From Hyphomonas sp. BRH_c22 (GTDB taxonomy: Bacteria; Pseudomonadota; Alphaproteobacteria; Caulobacterales; Hyphomonadaceae): a stretch of DNA of 51,514 nt. The stretch is taken from assembly GCF_000961795.1 (NCBI RefSeq), contig NZ_LADU01000086.1, positions 1-51,514 of the forward strand, given 5' to 3'. Below are positions 16,272-24,461 of this stretch, piece after piece. Positions within the stretch are counted from its first letter, which is position 1, and every line of letters begins with the position of its first letter. The translations under genes were made by a program, and so were the position numbers. The notes beneath the pieces are model-generated. The model saw only the letters and a list, made by a program, of their open reading frames with translations, did not search any database and had not been told where the DNA came from.

Positions 16272-17537
16272 TCAGATCAATCCGATTGAGGCAGCTACAC
16301 CCAGGCCGGCAGCGCCTGCCAAGGCCATGAGCAGAGCGACGAGCATGCATTGGCGCCCGTAGACAGCTTTGCCGGCAACAATTGCAATCGCGCCTTTCAG
16401 CAAGGTGTTGGCAATCGCTGCGATCGCGACAGCAACGGACGCGGTACCCGCGTTCAGTCCACTCGCGCTCATCTGGATCACAGACAGGCTGATGGCATCA
16501 ACATCTGCAGCGCCCGCCACAAAGGCAACGCCATAGAGCCCTGTTGGTCCGAGGAGTTCGGCTGCCGCCCTGGACAGGAGGAGCGCGGTCGCCAGGAGGG
16601 CTGCAAAGAAAAATGCGGACCGCAAGGCGAGCGGATTGGACAGGACCATTTCCGGCCTGGCCTGGGTGTCTCTGCGCATCAGGAAGAGGCCCGACGTCGC
16701 AAGCGCAACGCCCAGCATGAAACCAAATGGCAGCGCGAGCGGAGCCAGAAGCGAGGGAGCCAAGCCACCGACAATAATCATGGTTCGCACCGCCATGCCT
16801 GCCCAGGCAAGAGCTGTTCCGCCGACGAGTGCAGACGTGTCGCCGACATCCTCGCGGCTGAAACGGGCAAAGGACAGCGTCACGGCCGTCGAGGAAGCCA
16901 GGCTGCCAGCGATGGCGAGCAGGCCGATCCCACGCCTGCTGCCCAGCCACTTAACGCCAAGATAGCCGATAAACTGCAAGGCGCTGATCAGGACGACCAT
17001 CCACCAGATTTCGCGGGGGTTTAATGCCTCATAGGGCCCGAAAGACTCGTCTGGCAGGACTGGAAGGACAACCACGGAAATGAGAAGGAGGCGCAGGAAC
17101 GCACTCAGTTCCTTTTCCTCGATCCGGTCCAGCAAGGCATGAAAGGGCCGCCTCAGCCAGAGGAGGAAAGCGACGATAACCGCGCCCGCTGCCGCGATCT
17201 GTGAATGGCCCATGACGGCCAGAGCACCCAGCGCATAGGCATTCAATGCGGCGACCATCGTGGTTACGCTGACTTCCCTCGTGATATCGATCTGCGCTCC
17301 GAACCCTTCCCGCAGGAGCAAGGCGAGGCCGATAAAGCCTGCTGCGATGACCATGCCGCTTCCACCGTCGATGAATGCAAACAGGCCGCCCGAGAAGCCG
17401 ATCAGGCCGATGGTGCGGAATCCGGCCACTCTCGAGCCATCCGTATCGGCCCGGTCTTTCCAGCCGCGTTCCAGACCGATAAGCAGACCGATACCCAGTG
17501 CCGTCAGTAGCCCTGTGACGGGAACATCAGTGTTCAT
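16272..17537 (-). CDS. MgtC/SapB-type membrane protein with DUF4010
   Basis: A 421-aa integral inner-membrane protein. The N-terminal part (LLTALGIGLLIGLERGWKDR, then AGFRTIGLIGFSGGLFAF) is the MgtC/SapB-type domain with the GLERG signature; the rest is the DUF4010 domain with about eight further hydrophobic segments and the conserved GSLASSTAVTLSFAR and GAADVDAISLS stretches. Its function in bacteria is not established; transport or divalent-ion homeostasis is assumed by analogy. The ATG at 17537 has an AGGAGA site 7 bp upstream and was preferred over codons farther upstream, which add an unrelated extension. Confidence 0.85.
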   Translation of the reverse strand: MNTDVPVTGLLTALGIGLLIGLERGWKDRADTDGSRVAGFRTIGLIGFSGGLFAFIDGGSGMVIAAGFIGLALLLREGFGAQIDITREVSVTTMVAALNAYALGALAVMGHSQIAAAGAVIVAFLLWLRRPFHALLDRIEEKELSAFLRLLLISVVVLPVLPDESFGPYEALNPREIWWMVVLISALQFIGYLGVKWLGSRRGIGLLAIAGSLASSTAVTLSFARFSREDVGDTSALVGGTALAWAGMAVRTMIIVGGLAPSLLAPLALPFGFMLGVALATSGLFLMRRDTQARPEMVLSNPLALRSAFFFAALLATALLLSRAAAELLGPTGLYGVAFVAGAADVDAISLSVIQMSASGLNAGTASVAVAIAAIANTLLKGAIAIVAGKAVYGRQCMLVALLMALAGAAGLGVAASIGLI

Positions 17538-17827
17538 GGGATGGTCTCCTAACTCAGTGTTTCCGGAATGGGCAGGGCATGGGACGGATTTGTCAACACG
17601 CCAGGTCAGGCGATCTGTACTGCCAGCTGAGGCGTGCTTGAAGCGCAGCGGCGGAGCGTGCACGTTTGAGAGGTGGCTCGAGTCGTTTGAACAGCTGTCA
17701 GCCAATCGAAAAGTGGAGTTCTGCCGATTGGGATATGCCGCAAAAGTGACGGGTTGCGCCGCGTCGACGCCCGCTTTGAAGTTCGATTCCAGGCTGGCAC
17801 GCTGTCACTGACCTGCAGACAATCTGG

Positions 17828-18052
17828 TCAGGTCTTCGCATGCTCGGCGTCACTGGCGACAATCGACACGATCCAGTTCATTATCCATGAGTAGAACCGT
17901 CCGTGGAAGTGACGCTGATAGCGGCGCACCGCAGCGTCAATCTCCTCGCGCGAGTAGAGCCGCCCGCCCGCCGCGACGAAACGCCACCGCGTCAAGGCGC
18001 CAAGATCGGCCGCGGGGTCTTCGTTCAGCAGCAGAATGTCAGCACGCCTGCC
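17828..18052 (-). pseudogene. Amidohydrolase C-terminal remnant, truncated at an IS6 junction
   Basis: The last 74 residues of an imidazolonepropionase-like amidohydrolase: GRRADILLLNEDPAADL is the typical C-terminal β-sandwich strand, followed by VAAGGRLYSREEIDAA. The catalytic domain is missing: at about 18044-18052 the sequence switches to an IS6-family fragment in which the minus-strand frame happens to remain open. The remnant ends at its natural stop. It marks the left border of the accessory island. About 290 bp between it and the DUF4010 gene (17538-17827) contain nothing I can identify. Confidence 0.7.
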
Positions 18053-18377
18053 TTCGGCTGACGAAGACCTTGTCCAGGTGCCACTGCCATGGCGGGCTCC
18101 GCCGCATGGCTTCGGACCGCCGTTTCGGGATCTAGTGAGCGAAGTAAGTACCGAACCGATCGACCCAGAGACGGACGCTTTCGTGGCAGATATCGATGCC
18201 ACGCTTGTGCAGGAGGTCTTCAACATTGTGCCGAGACAGCGGGAATCTGACATACATGATCACGCCAAGTTGGATGATTTCGGGCGAGTTTTTAAAGTAG
18301 CGAGATGGGTTCTTGGCCATTTTCAGAGGCTAAACGCTAGGATCAGTCACCTCAATGTCGGTTCCGCTGACAATACC
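18044..18377 (-). mobile_element. IS6-family fragment, left copy (transposase N-terminus)
   Basis: A 334-bp segment that aligns without gaps to 29211-29544 in the same orientation and is nearly identical. It encodes the transposase N-terminal HTH region (PEIIQLGVIMYVRFPLSRHN, then NVEDLLHKRGIDICHESVRL, WVDRFGTYFAH). The frame is broken by a TAG after FAH, which is present in both copies. The 3' part of the element is deleted at 18044, where it joins the amidohydrolase remnant. The outer terminal bases differ from the GGCTCT end of the right copy. Confidence 0.8.
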
Positions 18378-18864
18378 CTCGCGGTCATTCGCACCGTTTC
18401 GCAGAAACAGGCCACCGTAGGGTGTCTCTCTTTGCATCAGCAGCGGTCGTACCGCTTCTATTGCGGCGCAGCTCTTTTGCATCAAGCATCTGTAAAAACG
18501 TAGCTTTTTATCCGTCTCGATTTGGGTGAAAGGCGGTAAAAGGCGACGCGCGGGGCGTGCAGAGACAGATTTCGGAGCAGCGACCAGTCTTCGACGGAGG
18601 GATACTTTCGCTAAACTACTTTGAAATAGATAGAAAAAAGCCCACATTGAAGCCTCGACTCAATCTCGCGAATGGGAAGTGGGCTGGCGGTGCGGTCAGT
18701 CAAATTCGAAGTGGTCTCGATAATTCGCAGGACAGCTGTCTCTTGGACAGCGAGACTGTTTTCGCCACTCGCGACGATCGCCTCCAGATTGGGTGTCAGC
18801 TGACCGAAATTGCGCTATCATCCTCAACAGGCTTAGTATCCTAACCAGGTCAGGGGGTGTAACA
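18378..18864. other. Non-coding interval between IS6 fragment and TIR gene
   Basis: About 490 bp with no supported gene. It is visibly less GC-rich than the sequence to the left. A terminator-like hairpin for minus-strand transcription is annotated separately. The promoter of the TIR gene should lie at the right end. A minus-strand open frame at 18330-18647 crosses the IS end and has no recognisable domain. Confidence 0.4.
18632..18685 (-). terminator. Possible rho-independent terminator, minus strand
   Basis: Read on the minus strand, AGCCCAC (18685-18679) pairs with GTGGGCT (18645-18639) and is followed by a run of six T. The 33-nt loop contains an inner ATTGA/TCAAT hairpin. The outer stem is only 7 bp, and no intact minus-strand gene lies just upstream, so it may be a relic. 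Confidence 0.35.
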
Positions 18865-20808
18865 TTGAATCAAGCTGACTTACCTGATGGTGATTCCGGT
18901 CGGGTAACGACTGTCTTTTTTAGCTATTCCCGAGAAGACAAGTACCGTGCTTTGCCTTTTATCAAGGCCCTTGAGGACGTCGGATTCACTGTTTGGTGGG
19001 ACGGTGTTCTGGAGGGCGGCACACGCTATATTGAGACAACCGAGGAGGCCTTGCAGAGCGCCGTGGCCGTTATCGTTCTGTGGTCACATACTTCTGTCAA
19101 TTCGCATTGGGTCCAGGATGAGGCGATGCACGGGCGTGAGCGGGGGTGCCTCATTCCCTTGTCGATTGATGGTGCCGAACCACCCTTGGGGTTCCGCCAG
19201 TTTCAGGTGATCGACATATCGGGTTCATATGGGCGCTCCAATGACCCCGAAGTCATCAACCTAATCCGCGCGACTGCTGCACTGCACGGGCGTCAGCTGC
19301 CCGACCGACCTCCTTCCAAGGAGCCCGTCTTCCTTGCTATCCGCAGGCGTCGACTTTTGTTTGGTGGAGCAGCAGCGGCGGCTGTCCTGATTGGTGGTTA
19401 TGCGGTTTCACGAACCTTGCCATCACAGACACGCAAATTGACAGAAAATGGCCTTGTGGTCTTCCCGTTCGACAATGTCAGTGGACAGGCCGATCAGGAT
19501 TATCTCTCCGCTGGGTTTGCTGCAGAAGTCCGGGCCACGCTTGCACGCAATTCCGCCCTGAGAGTCGTCGCCCAGTCATCGTCGGAAGCGCTTAAAAAGA
19601 AGGCACTGGACGCCGTTTCAATAGCCAGGGAGCTCGGCGTTTCATTCATTCTCGACGGGACTATGAAGCAGGCTGGCGAGTCGATTCGCGTCTACTCCGA
19701 ACTGATTGACGGAGCGACGGGGTTCAGTCTCTGGTCCAAGACATTTGATCAATCCATGGAAGACCTACTTCTCGTAAAAAGCGAAATTTCCAATGCGGTG
19801 ACCGCTGCCCTGTCTTCAGAGGTTTCTCAGGAGCCACGAGATTCGCAGATCGGCGCGACCAGAAATGCACAAGCCTTCAACGAATACCTTAAGGGAAATG
19901 ATCTCTATACGGCGGCGATCAGCAACGAAACCGACGTCCGGGCGCTGGCGCATTTCGATGCAGCCCTGCGGCTAGACTCAAAATTCGCTGCAGCCCATTC
20001 CGCGCGAGCGCGCACATTGACGGTCCTTGGAAATTCCAGCGACAGCCCAGCAAAATCCAAACTGTTCTACGAAGCGGCACGTGTGGCCGCCGATCGGGGT
20101 GCGGAGCTTGCGCCGTCTCTGGCTGACGCACATTCCACACTCGGTTTCGTGCTGTTCCAGGCACAACTTGAGATAAGAGCCGCGCGCAAGCCCTATGAAA
20201 AGTCGCGCCAGCTTGGAAATGGTGAAGCTCCAGTGCTTGCGCGGTTCGCAGGCTACGCATCCGCTACCGGACAAGACGAACTGGCTTTGACTGCTATTGA
20301 ACGCGCGCGCGATCTTGATCCGCTGAACCCGACCATCCACAGAGCTGTCGGGTTCGTTCATTATGCAGCCGGTCGGTACGAGCGTTCGATTGCGGCTGTC
20401 GAGCAGGCTCTGACCCTGAACCCGCAACTGAGCGACTCCCATGCCAGAATAGGGCGGGCACTATTGTATCTCGGACGCCCCGAAGAAGCGCTCGCGGTCT
20501 GTTCCAAGGAGTCTTACGGCCTATCACGCTATCCGTGCCTTGCGGCAGCACACTGGAAACTTGGCCACCAAGAAGAAGCAAATGACGCCATGGATGCGCT
20601 CATCAACGAATACGGTGATGGTAGCCTCTATCAGCAGGCTCAGATCCTCGCGCAGAGCGGCAAAGCCGACGAAGCGATATCCGCACTCGGCAAGGCCTGG
20701 TTGGCAGGCGATTCTGGGTTGACTTACCTCTACATCGACCCAATGCTTTCCCCGCTGCGCCAGCGATCCGATTTTTCAAAATTGCAGGTGCAGATCGGCT
20801 TCAAATAG
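18865..20808 (+). CDS. TIR domain - transmembrane - TolB-like - TPR protein
   Basis: A 647-aa multidomain signalling protein. The N-terminal TIR domain (about 16-141) has the FFSYSREDK box 1, the GFTVWWDGVLEGG BB-loop region, the glutamate-rich YIETTEEAL helix and SHWVQDEA. One membrane helix follows (about 164-182, after a RRRR stop). The outer part has a TolB/FlgO-like domain (GLVVFPFDNVSGQADQDYLS, about 195-325), then TPR repeats to the C-terminus (for example NPTIHRAVGFVHYAAGRYER). The likely topology is TIR inside, sensor outside. The TTG start at 18865 with an AGGGGG site 9 bp upstream is preferred over a GTG at 18793. NADase activity or pure scaffolding cannot be told apart here. Confidence 0.85.
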   Translation: MNQADLPDGDSGRVTTVFFSYSREDKYRALPFIKALEDVGFTVWWDGVLEGGTRYIETTEEALQSAVAVIVLWSHTSVNSHWVQDEAMHGRERGCLIPLSIDGAEPPLGFRQFQVIDISGSYGRSNDPEVINLIRATAALHGRQLPDRPPSKEPVFLAIRRRRLLFGGAAAAAVLIGGYAVSRTLPSQTRKLTENGLVVFPFDNVSGQADQDYLSAGFAAEVRATLARNSALRVVAQSSSEALKKKALDAVSIARELGVSFILDGTMKQAGESIRVYSELIDGATGFSLWSKTFDQSMEDLLLVKSEISNAVTAALSSEVSQEPRDSQIGATRNAQAFNEYLKGNDLYTAAISNETDVRALAHFDAALRLDSKFAAAHSARARTLTVLGNSSDSPAKSKLFYEAARVAADRGAELAPSLADAHSTLGFVLFQAQLEIRAARKPYEKSRQLGNGEAPVLARFAGYASATGQDELALTAIERARDLDPLNPTIHRAVGFVHYAAGRYERSIAAVEQALTLNPQLSDSHARIGRALLYLGRPEEALAVCSKESYGLSRYPCLAAAHWKLGHQEEANDAMDALINEYGDGSLYQQAQILAQSGKADEAISALGKAWLAGDSGLTYLYIDPMLSPLRQRSDFSKLQVQIGFK

Positions 20809-20840
20809 TGCCGCAAAAATGATAACAAAGGGGCTTCATA

Positions 20841-21017
20841 ATGAAACGAAGTGTACTGTCTATCCTGATGGCGGGTGCCGTTCTGTCGGCCTGCGCAACA
20901 CTTGCGCCGGCTGACGATGAAACGTCAGCCTCCGTTGAGCCTGCAGCTGCAACTGACGCCGCTGCGGCAACAGAAGAAGATGAAGGCCAGGGCGGCGGCG
21001 AGCGAGTCGGCAACTGA
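20841..21017 (+). CDS. Small lipoprotein, 58 aa
   Basis: A short gene 32 bp after the TIR gene. It begins MKRSVLSILMAGAVLSACAT: a signal peptide with the lipobox LSAC and the lipidated Cys at residue 18. The mature part is about 40 residues, Ala/Glu/Asp-rich and low in complexity, and ends GGGERVGN. No domain is recognisable. The spacing suggests cotranscription with the TIR-TPR gene. The IS630 element is inserted 13 bp after the stop, so anything that followed in the operon is now separated. A small acidic lipoprotein next to an envelope-spanning TPR protein could be a binding partner; inference only. Confidence 0.65.
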   Translation: MKRSVLSILMAGAVLSACATLAPADDETSASVEPAAATDAAAATEEDEGQGGGERVGN

Positions 21018-21030
21018 AAATCCAATCTTA

Positions 21031-22083
21031 GAGCGCCGGGCGGCTTTCGTGAATCAAAAATGATTCCCCATCTTGCCGAACTGTGATTCACAGTTCTGGG
21101 AGGATCAAAGCCATGGCGTTTTTGATTTCAAAGGATCTGCGGACCCGGATGCTGCGAGGCATGAAGGCGGGTAAGTCTGCGCGAGAAGTTGCCCGGCAGT
21201 TCGAGGTTGCACCGTCCACAGCGTCTCGGCTGAAGAAGCATGTCGCCGCGACCGGTTCGATCGAACCACGCCCGCCTGGACGGCCGAAGGGCTATGGGAA
21301 ACTCGGACCGTACAAGGATTTCCTGATCGAGCATGTCCTCGAGAAACCTGACATCACGATGCCTCAGCTGGTGGAGATCCTGCAGGAGGCGCATGGGGTG
21401 AAGGTCGATCCGTCGAACATCTCCAAACTGCTCTGCGCAGAAGGGTTCACCTATAAAAAAAACGCTTCTGGCGGCGGAACAAGAACGCGCTGATGTGAAA
21501 GCGGCCCGGGCCGACTGGAAGCATTATCGCCAGCCGGCGATGCAGGCTCAGCCGGGGCGGCTGGTGTTCATCGACGAAACTGCGGTGAAGACCAACATGT
21601 GCCGGCTGCGCGGCAGGTCCCTCCGCGGCACGCGCCTCAAGGCCACCGCTCCCTTCGGAAAGTGGGGGACACAAACCTTCATCGCCGGGCTGCGCTGCGG
21701 GGCACTCACCGCGCCCTGGATCGTCGAGGGCGCCATGAACCGTGCGGCCTTCGACATCTATGTCGAAACCCAGCTTGCGCCGACCCTGTCACCAGGCGAT
21801 GTCGTCATCCTTGATAATCTCAGTGTCCACCAGAGCCAGCGAGCTGCAGACGTTCTCGCCGCGCGCGGCGCCTGGTTCCTCTTCCTTCCGAAATACTCCC
21901 CCGACCTGAACCCGATCGAGATGGCTTTCTCAAAGCTCAAGGCTCACCTGCGAGCTGCAAGTGCCCGAACGTTTGAGGACCTCACCAAGGCTATCGGCGA
22001 CATCTGCGCGCTCTTCACGCCCACCGAATGCTGGAACTTCTTCAAGGCTGCAAACTATGTTGCAGAGTAAGCGCCCGATGCTC
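21031..22083 (+). mobile_element. IS630-family insertion sequence
   Basis: A 1053-bp element. The left end GAGCGCCGGGCGG (21031) and right end (reverse complement GAGCATCGGGCGC, 22083) are imperfect inverted repeats flanked by TA on both sides (21029-21030 and 22084-22085), the duplicated TA expected for IS630/Tc1-mariner. One transposase gene in two frames fills it. It sits between the small lipoprotein and the trypsin-propeller gene and looks complete, hence possibly recent. Confidence 0.88.
21113..22070 (+). CDS. IS630-family transposase, two frames joined by a -1 slip
   Basis: A DDE transposase. The first frame (21113-21493) carries the HTH part (KSAREVARQFEVAPSTASRL) and the winged-helix linker. 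The second (from about 21462 in the -1 frame to 22070) carries the catalytic part: first Asp in FIDETAVKTN, second Asp in VILDNLSVHQS, Glu in SPDLNPIEMAF. The frames meet at a run of eight A at 21455-21462; slipping back one base gives YKKKTLLAAEQER, the sequence expected for the family. Programmed frameshifting is known for IS630 members, so this is read as an intact gene. GGGAGG precedes the ATG at 21113. Confidence 0.87.
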
Positions 22084-22180
22084 TAGTCAGCGAGCCTGTT
22101 TGGAGCAGACTTGCTGATTGACTGCATGCCGGGCATCCGGAGAAGACGAACGCTGGCAGGCAACCCGCAGGCTATAGATT

Positions 22181-24286
22181 CTACTCAGATGGCGCGACTG
22201 ATTCAGATATAACTTTTGCTATCCAGTCGGCATATTGAGCCACATCGGTATAGATACTGGGCATTCCATCGGTGGCGCAGGTCTTCTTGCCCCAGCTGAC
22301 GATTCCCACAAGCCTATCGTCCTTCACGACGGGACCGCCGCTGTCTCCGCGGCAAGTTTTCGAACTGGCATTCCGTGCACAAAACACGGTGTCGGTGATC
22401 TGGTTTTCGTCCCACCCTCCTTCAGACCGACATGATTCCGTATCGATTACGGTCAAATCAACAACCTGCAATACGGCGCTCGGCTTCTCACCGGGAATGT
22501 TGGCCGCCTTTCCCCAACCAAATGCTGTGACGCGGTCACCAGCGAACAGTTCGCTTTCTGGGAGGTTGTAACGGATGTAGCCAATGCTCACGCCCGTCGG
22601 CGATGCATGATCGAATGACTGGATGGGTTTGCCATTGCTGGCATTGCGGAGCGTGACCTTGCCATCCGCATTCCACGCAAGGAGACGTTTACTGTCGCGC
22701 GCAAAGCTCACGCCCTGAAGGTACTTTCCAAGATCGAAACTTTTGACTTGCTTTCCTGTGTTCAGGTTCCATGTGCGCCCGAGCCCGCTGGGACTCCATG
22801 TCAATACAGTCTTGGCATCCTTCATGACTTCGGCCCCAGCCACGAAGGCGCCCTGATCGAGGGCATGAAGCTGTTTTCCGTTGCGGACGTCCCAGAGACG
22901 GACCGCTTGATCCATGCCCCAGCTGACAAGCTGCGAGTTATCGTCAAACATGGATGCGCCGACCAGAAAGGCCCCATGGTCCACTTTCAATACGGAGGTC
23001 CCGTTGACTGACCTGAGTTCAAAGACCGGGCCATCAATCATTGAAAGCTGGTAAGAGCCATCAAGGCCGTTCCCAACCAGCTTGAGACTGAGCGGTCCTG
23101 CAGGCAAGCCCGATGATACTTCGATAGCAGGCGATGTTTCGCTCATTTTTATGAGATCTACCTGGCTGAGCCAGTGCGAGCCGCCAGTTGCGCTGAGGAC
23201 CGTCGCCGTGGACCCGTCCGAGGAAACTTTGAGGTCATCGATCGAGCGGCCGATGAACAGGGTCTTCGAAACGCCTCCGGGAAGGGTGGAGACCATTTTC
23301 AGCATACCGGGCTTGCTGCCCCAGACGAGAACCCGAGAACTACCCCGATTAAATTGTGCCCCGGCGACTGAATCTGAATCGTCAGAAATTTTACTCACGA
23401 GAGTTCCGCTGTCCGCTTCCCATAATTTGGACCCCATCCCCCAACTGACAATATGGTCGCCGTCGGGCGCCAAGGCCGCGCCCTGGATGTACCAGCCGTG
23501 ATCGATGGTAGACTTCAGGCGGCCAGTCTTTGTATCCCAGATGCGAATTGTGCCATCCAGGCTCCATGTCATCAATTTCCCACTATCTCGCGAAAGCTCG
23601 GCACCGCGGACCATGGTTGCGTAACGCGAGCGGGCAATTTGTGTCCACGATGCGCTTTGCTGCGTGCGCTCCGTATCGACGTCGTTGGCAAGCCGGATCA
23701 ATGCAATGTCGTGCTGGTAGATGATCTTGCCTGGTGCGGGGCGAACGAAATCGGGGAAATATCTGACTTCTGCAATCTTGAAGAACTCGCCTTCAGCCGT
23801 TGAAATATCGCCAGCTCCGAGCCGTATGCCATAGCCGCGGCGAACGAGATCATCATCGATACAGTGAGCCGCTGTCAGAACCCAGTTGCGCGCAATGAGA
23901 GATCCCCCGCAATAATGTCGCGCCTCCCAACCGGCCCTGTTTTTCGAAGCCAGCAGCGATATGTCACGCTGGCTGAACGGACCGCCATAATAAATCTGCG
24001 CTTGAAATGGTGCGGCAAAAATCGGTACAATTCGAGCGTTGATACCCCGGCTTGGACAAGGTCGCTCAGGGTGGGCAGCACATTCTTTTTCGCGCCGCCA
24101 ACTTTCACTCGTCCTCTCCGCATCAATCTCTGCATCTGAGGCATTGGGGGTTACGGTCTCGATGCCACTCGGCGCCAATCTCAGAGAAACATTGCTTGCA
24201 TCCTGAGACAGCGGCGCTGATCGGCAGGCCCCCGAAAATGACAAAACGGCCATCAGCACCCAAATACGAAACACGCTTACCCCCAT
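22181..24286 (-). CDS. Trypsin-like serine protease split by an inserted WD40-like beta-propeller
   Basis: A 701-aa exported protease. The N-terminus (MGVSVFRIWVLMAVLSFSGA, then Cys) is a signal peptide, possibly a lipoprotein signal with a non-canonical lipobox. A cleavable-looking zymogen site NAR-IVPI is at 85-86. The first half of an S1 fold has HYCGGSL, the catalytic His141 (LTAAHC) and Asp193 (YQHDIALIRL). Then about 350 residues (roughly 215-568) form WD40-like repeats such as MTWSLDGTIRIWDTKTGR and LVSWGMDQAVRLWDVRNGK. The S1 fold resumes at RYNLPESELFAGDRVTAFGW and ends with catalytic Ser649 (CRGDSGGP). Position 189 (chymotrypsin numbering) is Lys. Both halves are in one uninterrupted frame, so this is an insertion, not two genes. 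I chose the ATG at 24286 because the signal peptide starts there. Confidence 0.88.
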   Translation of the reverse strand: MGVSVFRIWVLMAVLSFSGACRSAPLSQDASNVSLRLAPSGIETVTPNASDAEIDAERTSESWRREKECAAHPERPCPSRGINARIVPIFAAPFQAQIYYGGPFSQRDISLLASKNRAGWEARHYCGGSLIARNWVLTAAHCIDDDLVRRGYGIRLGAGDISTAEGEFFKIAEVRYFPDFVRPAPGKIIYQHDIALIRLANDVDTERTQQSASWTQIARSRYATMVRGAELSRDSGKLMTWSLDGTIRIWDTKTGRLKSTIDHGWYIQGAALAPDGDHIVSWGMGSKLWEADSGTLVSKISDDSDSVAGAQFNRGSSRVLVWGSKPGMLKMVSTLPGGVSKTLFIGRSIDDLKVSSDGSTATVLSATGGSHWLSQVDLIKMSETSPAIEVSSGLPAGPLSLKLVGNGLDGSYQLSMIDGPVFELRSVNGTSVLKVDHGAFLVGASMFDDNSQLVSWGMDQAVRLWDVRNGKQLHALDQGAFVAGAEVMKDAKTVLTWSPSGLGRTWNLNTGKQVKSFDLGKYLQGVSFARDSKRLLAWNADGKVTLRNASNGKPIQSFDHASPTGVSIGYIRYNLPESELFAGDRVTAFGWGKAANIPGEKPSAVLQVVDLTVIDTESCRSEGGWDENQITDTVFCARNASSKTCRGDSGGPVVKDDRLVGIVSWGKKTCATDGMPSIYTDVAQYADWIAKVISESVAPSE

Positions 24287-24461
24287 CCGGCTGCGCCTGT
24301 GCACCCGCCAACAGTATAGGCACCAGATTATTCTTGAAACGAATGAATTCCGAACTTCGTCGATTTCTCCTCCCAAGCCGTTCGCAGGTGCACACTAAGA
24401 CCGCCTTGACAGCCGGCCATCCGTACTCATGGCTGTTGATCTGAAATGAAGAGGGGATGAT

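Noticed and set aside
18330..18647. Minus-strand open frame of 105 codons at the left border of the island
   Set aside because: It crosses the IS6 end, has no recognisable domain, and no ribosome-binding site was seen.
18865..20808. TIR gene as part of a Thoeris system
   Set aside because: No ThsA-like SIR2/SLOG or other NAD-sensing effector nearby; the TM-TolB-TPR layout differs from ThsB.
21455..21495. IS630 transposase as a pseudogene because of its frame change
   Set aside because: The change occurs at an eight-A run, and a -1 slip restores the expected family sequence; programmed frameshifting is the simpler reading.
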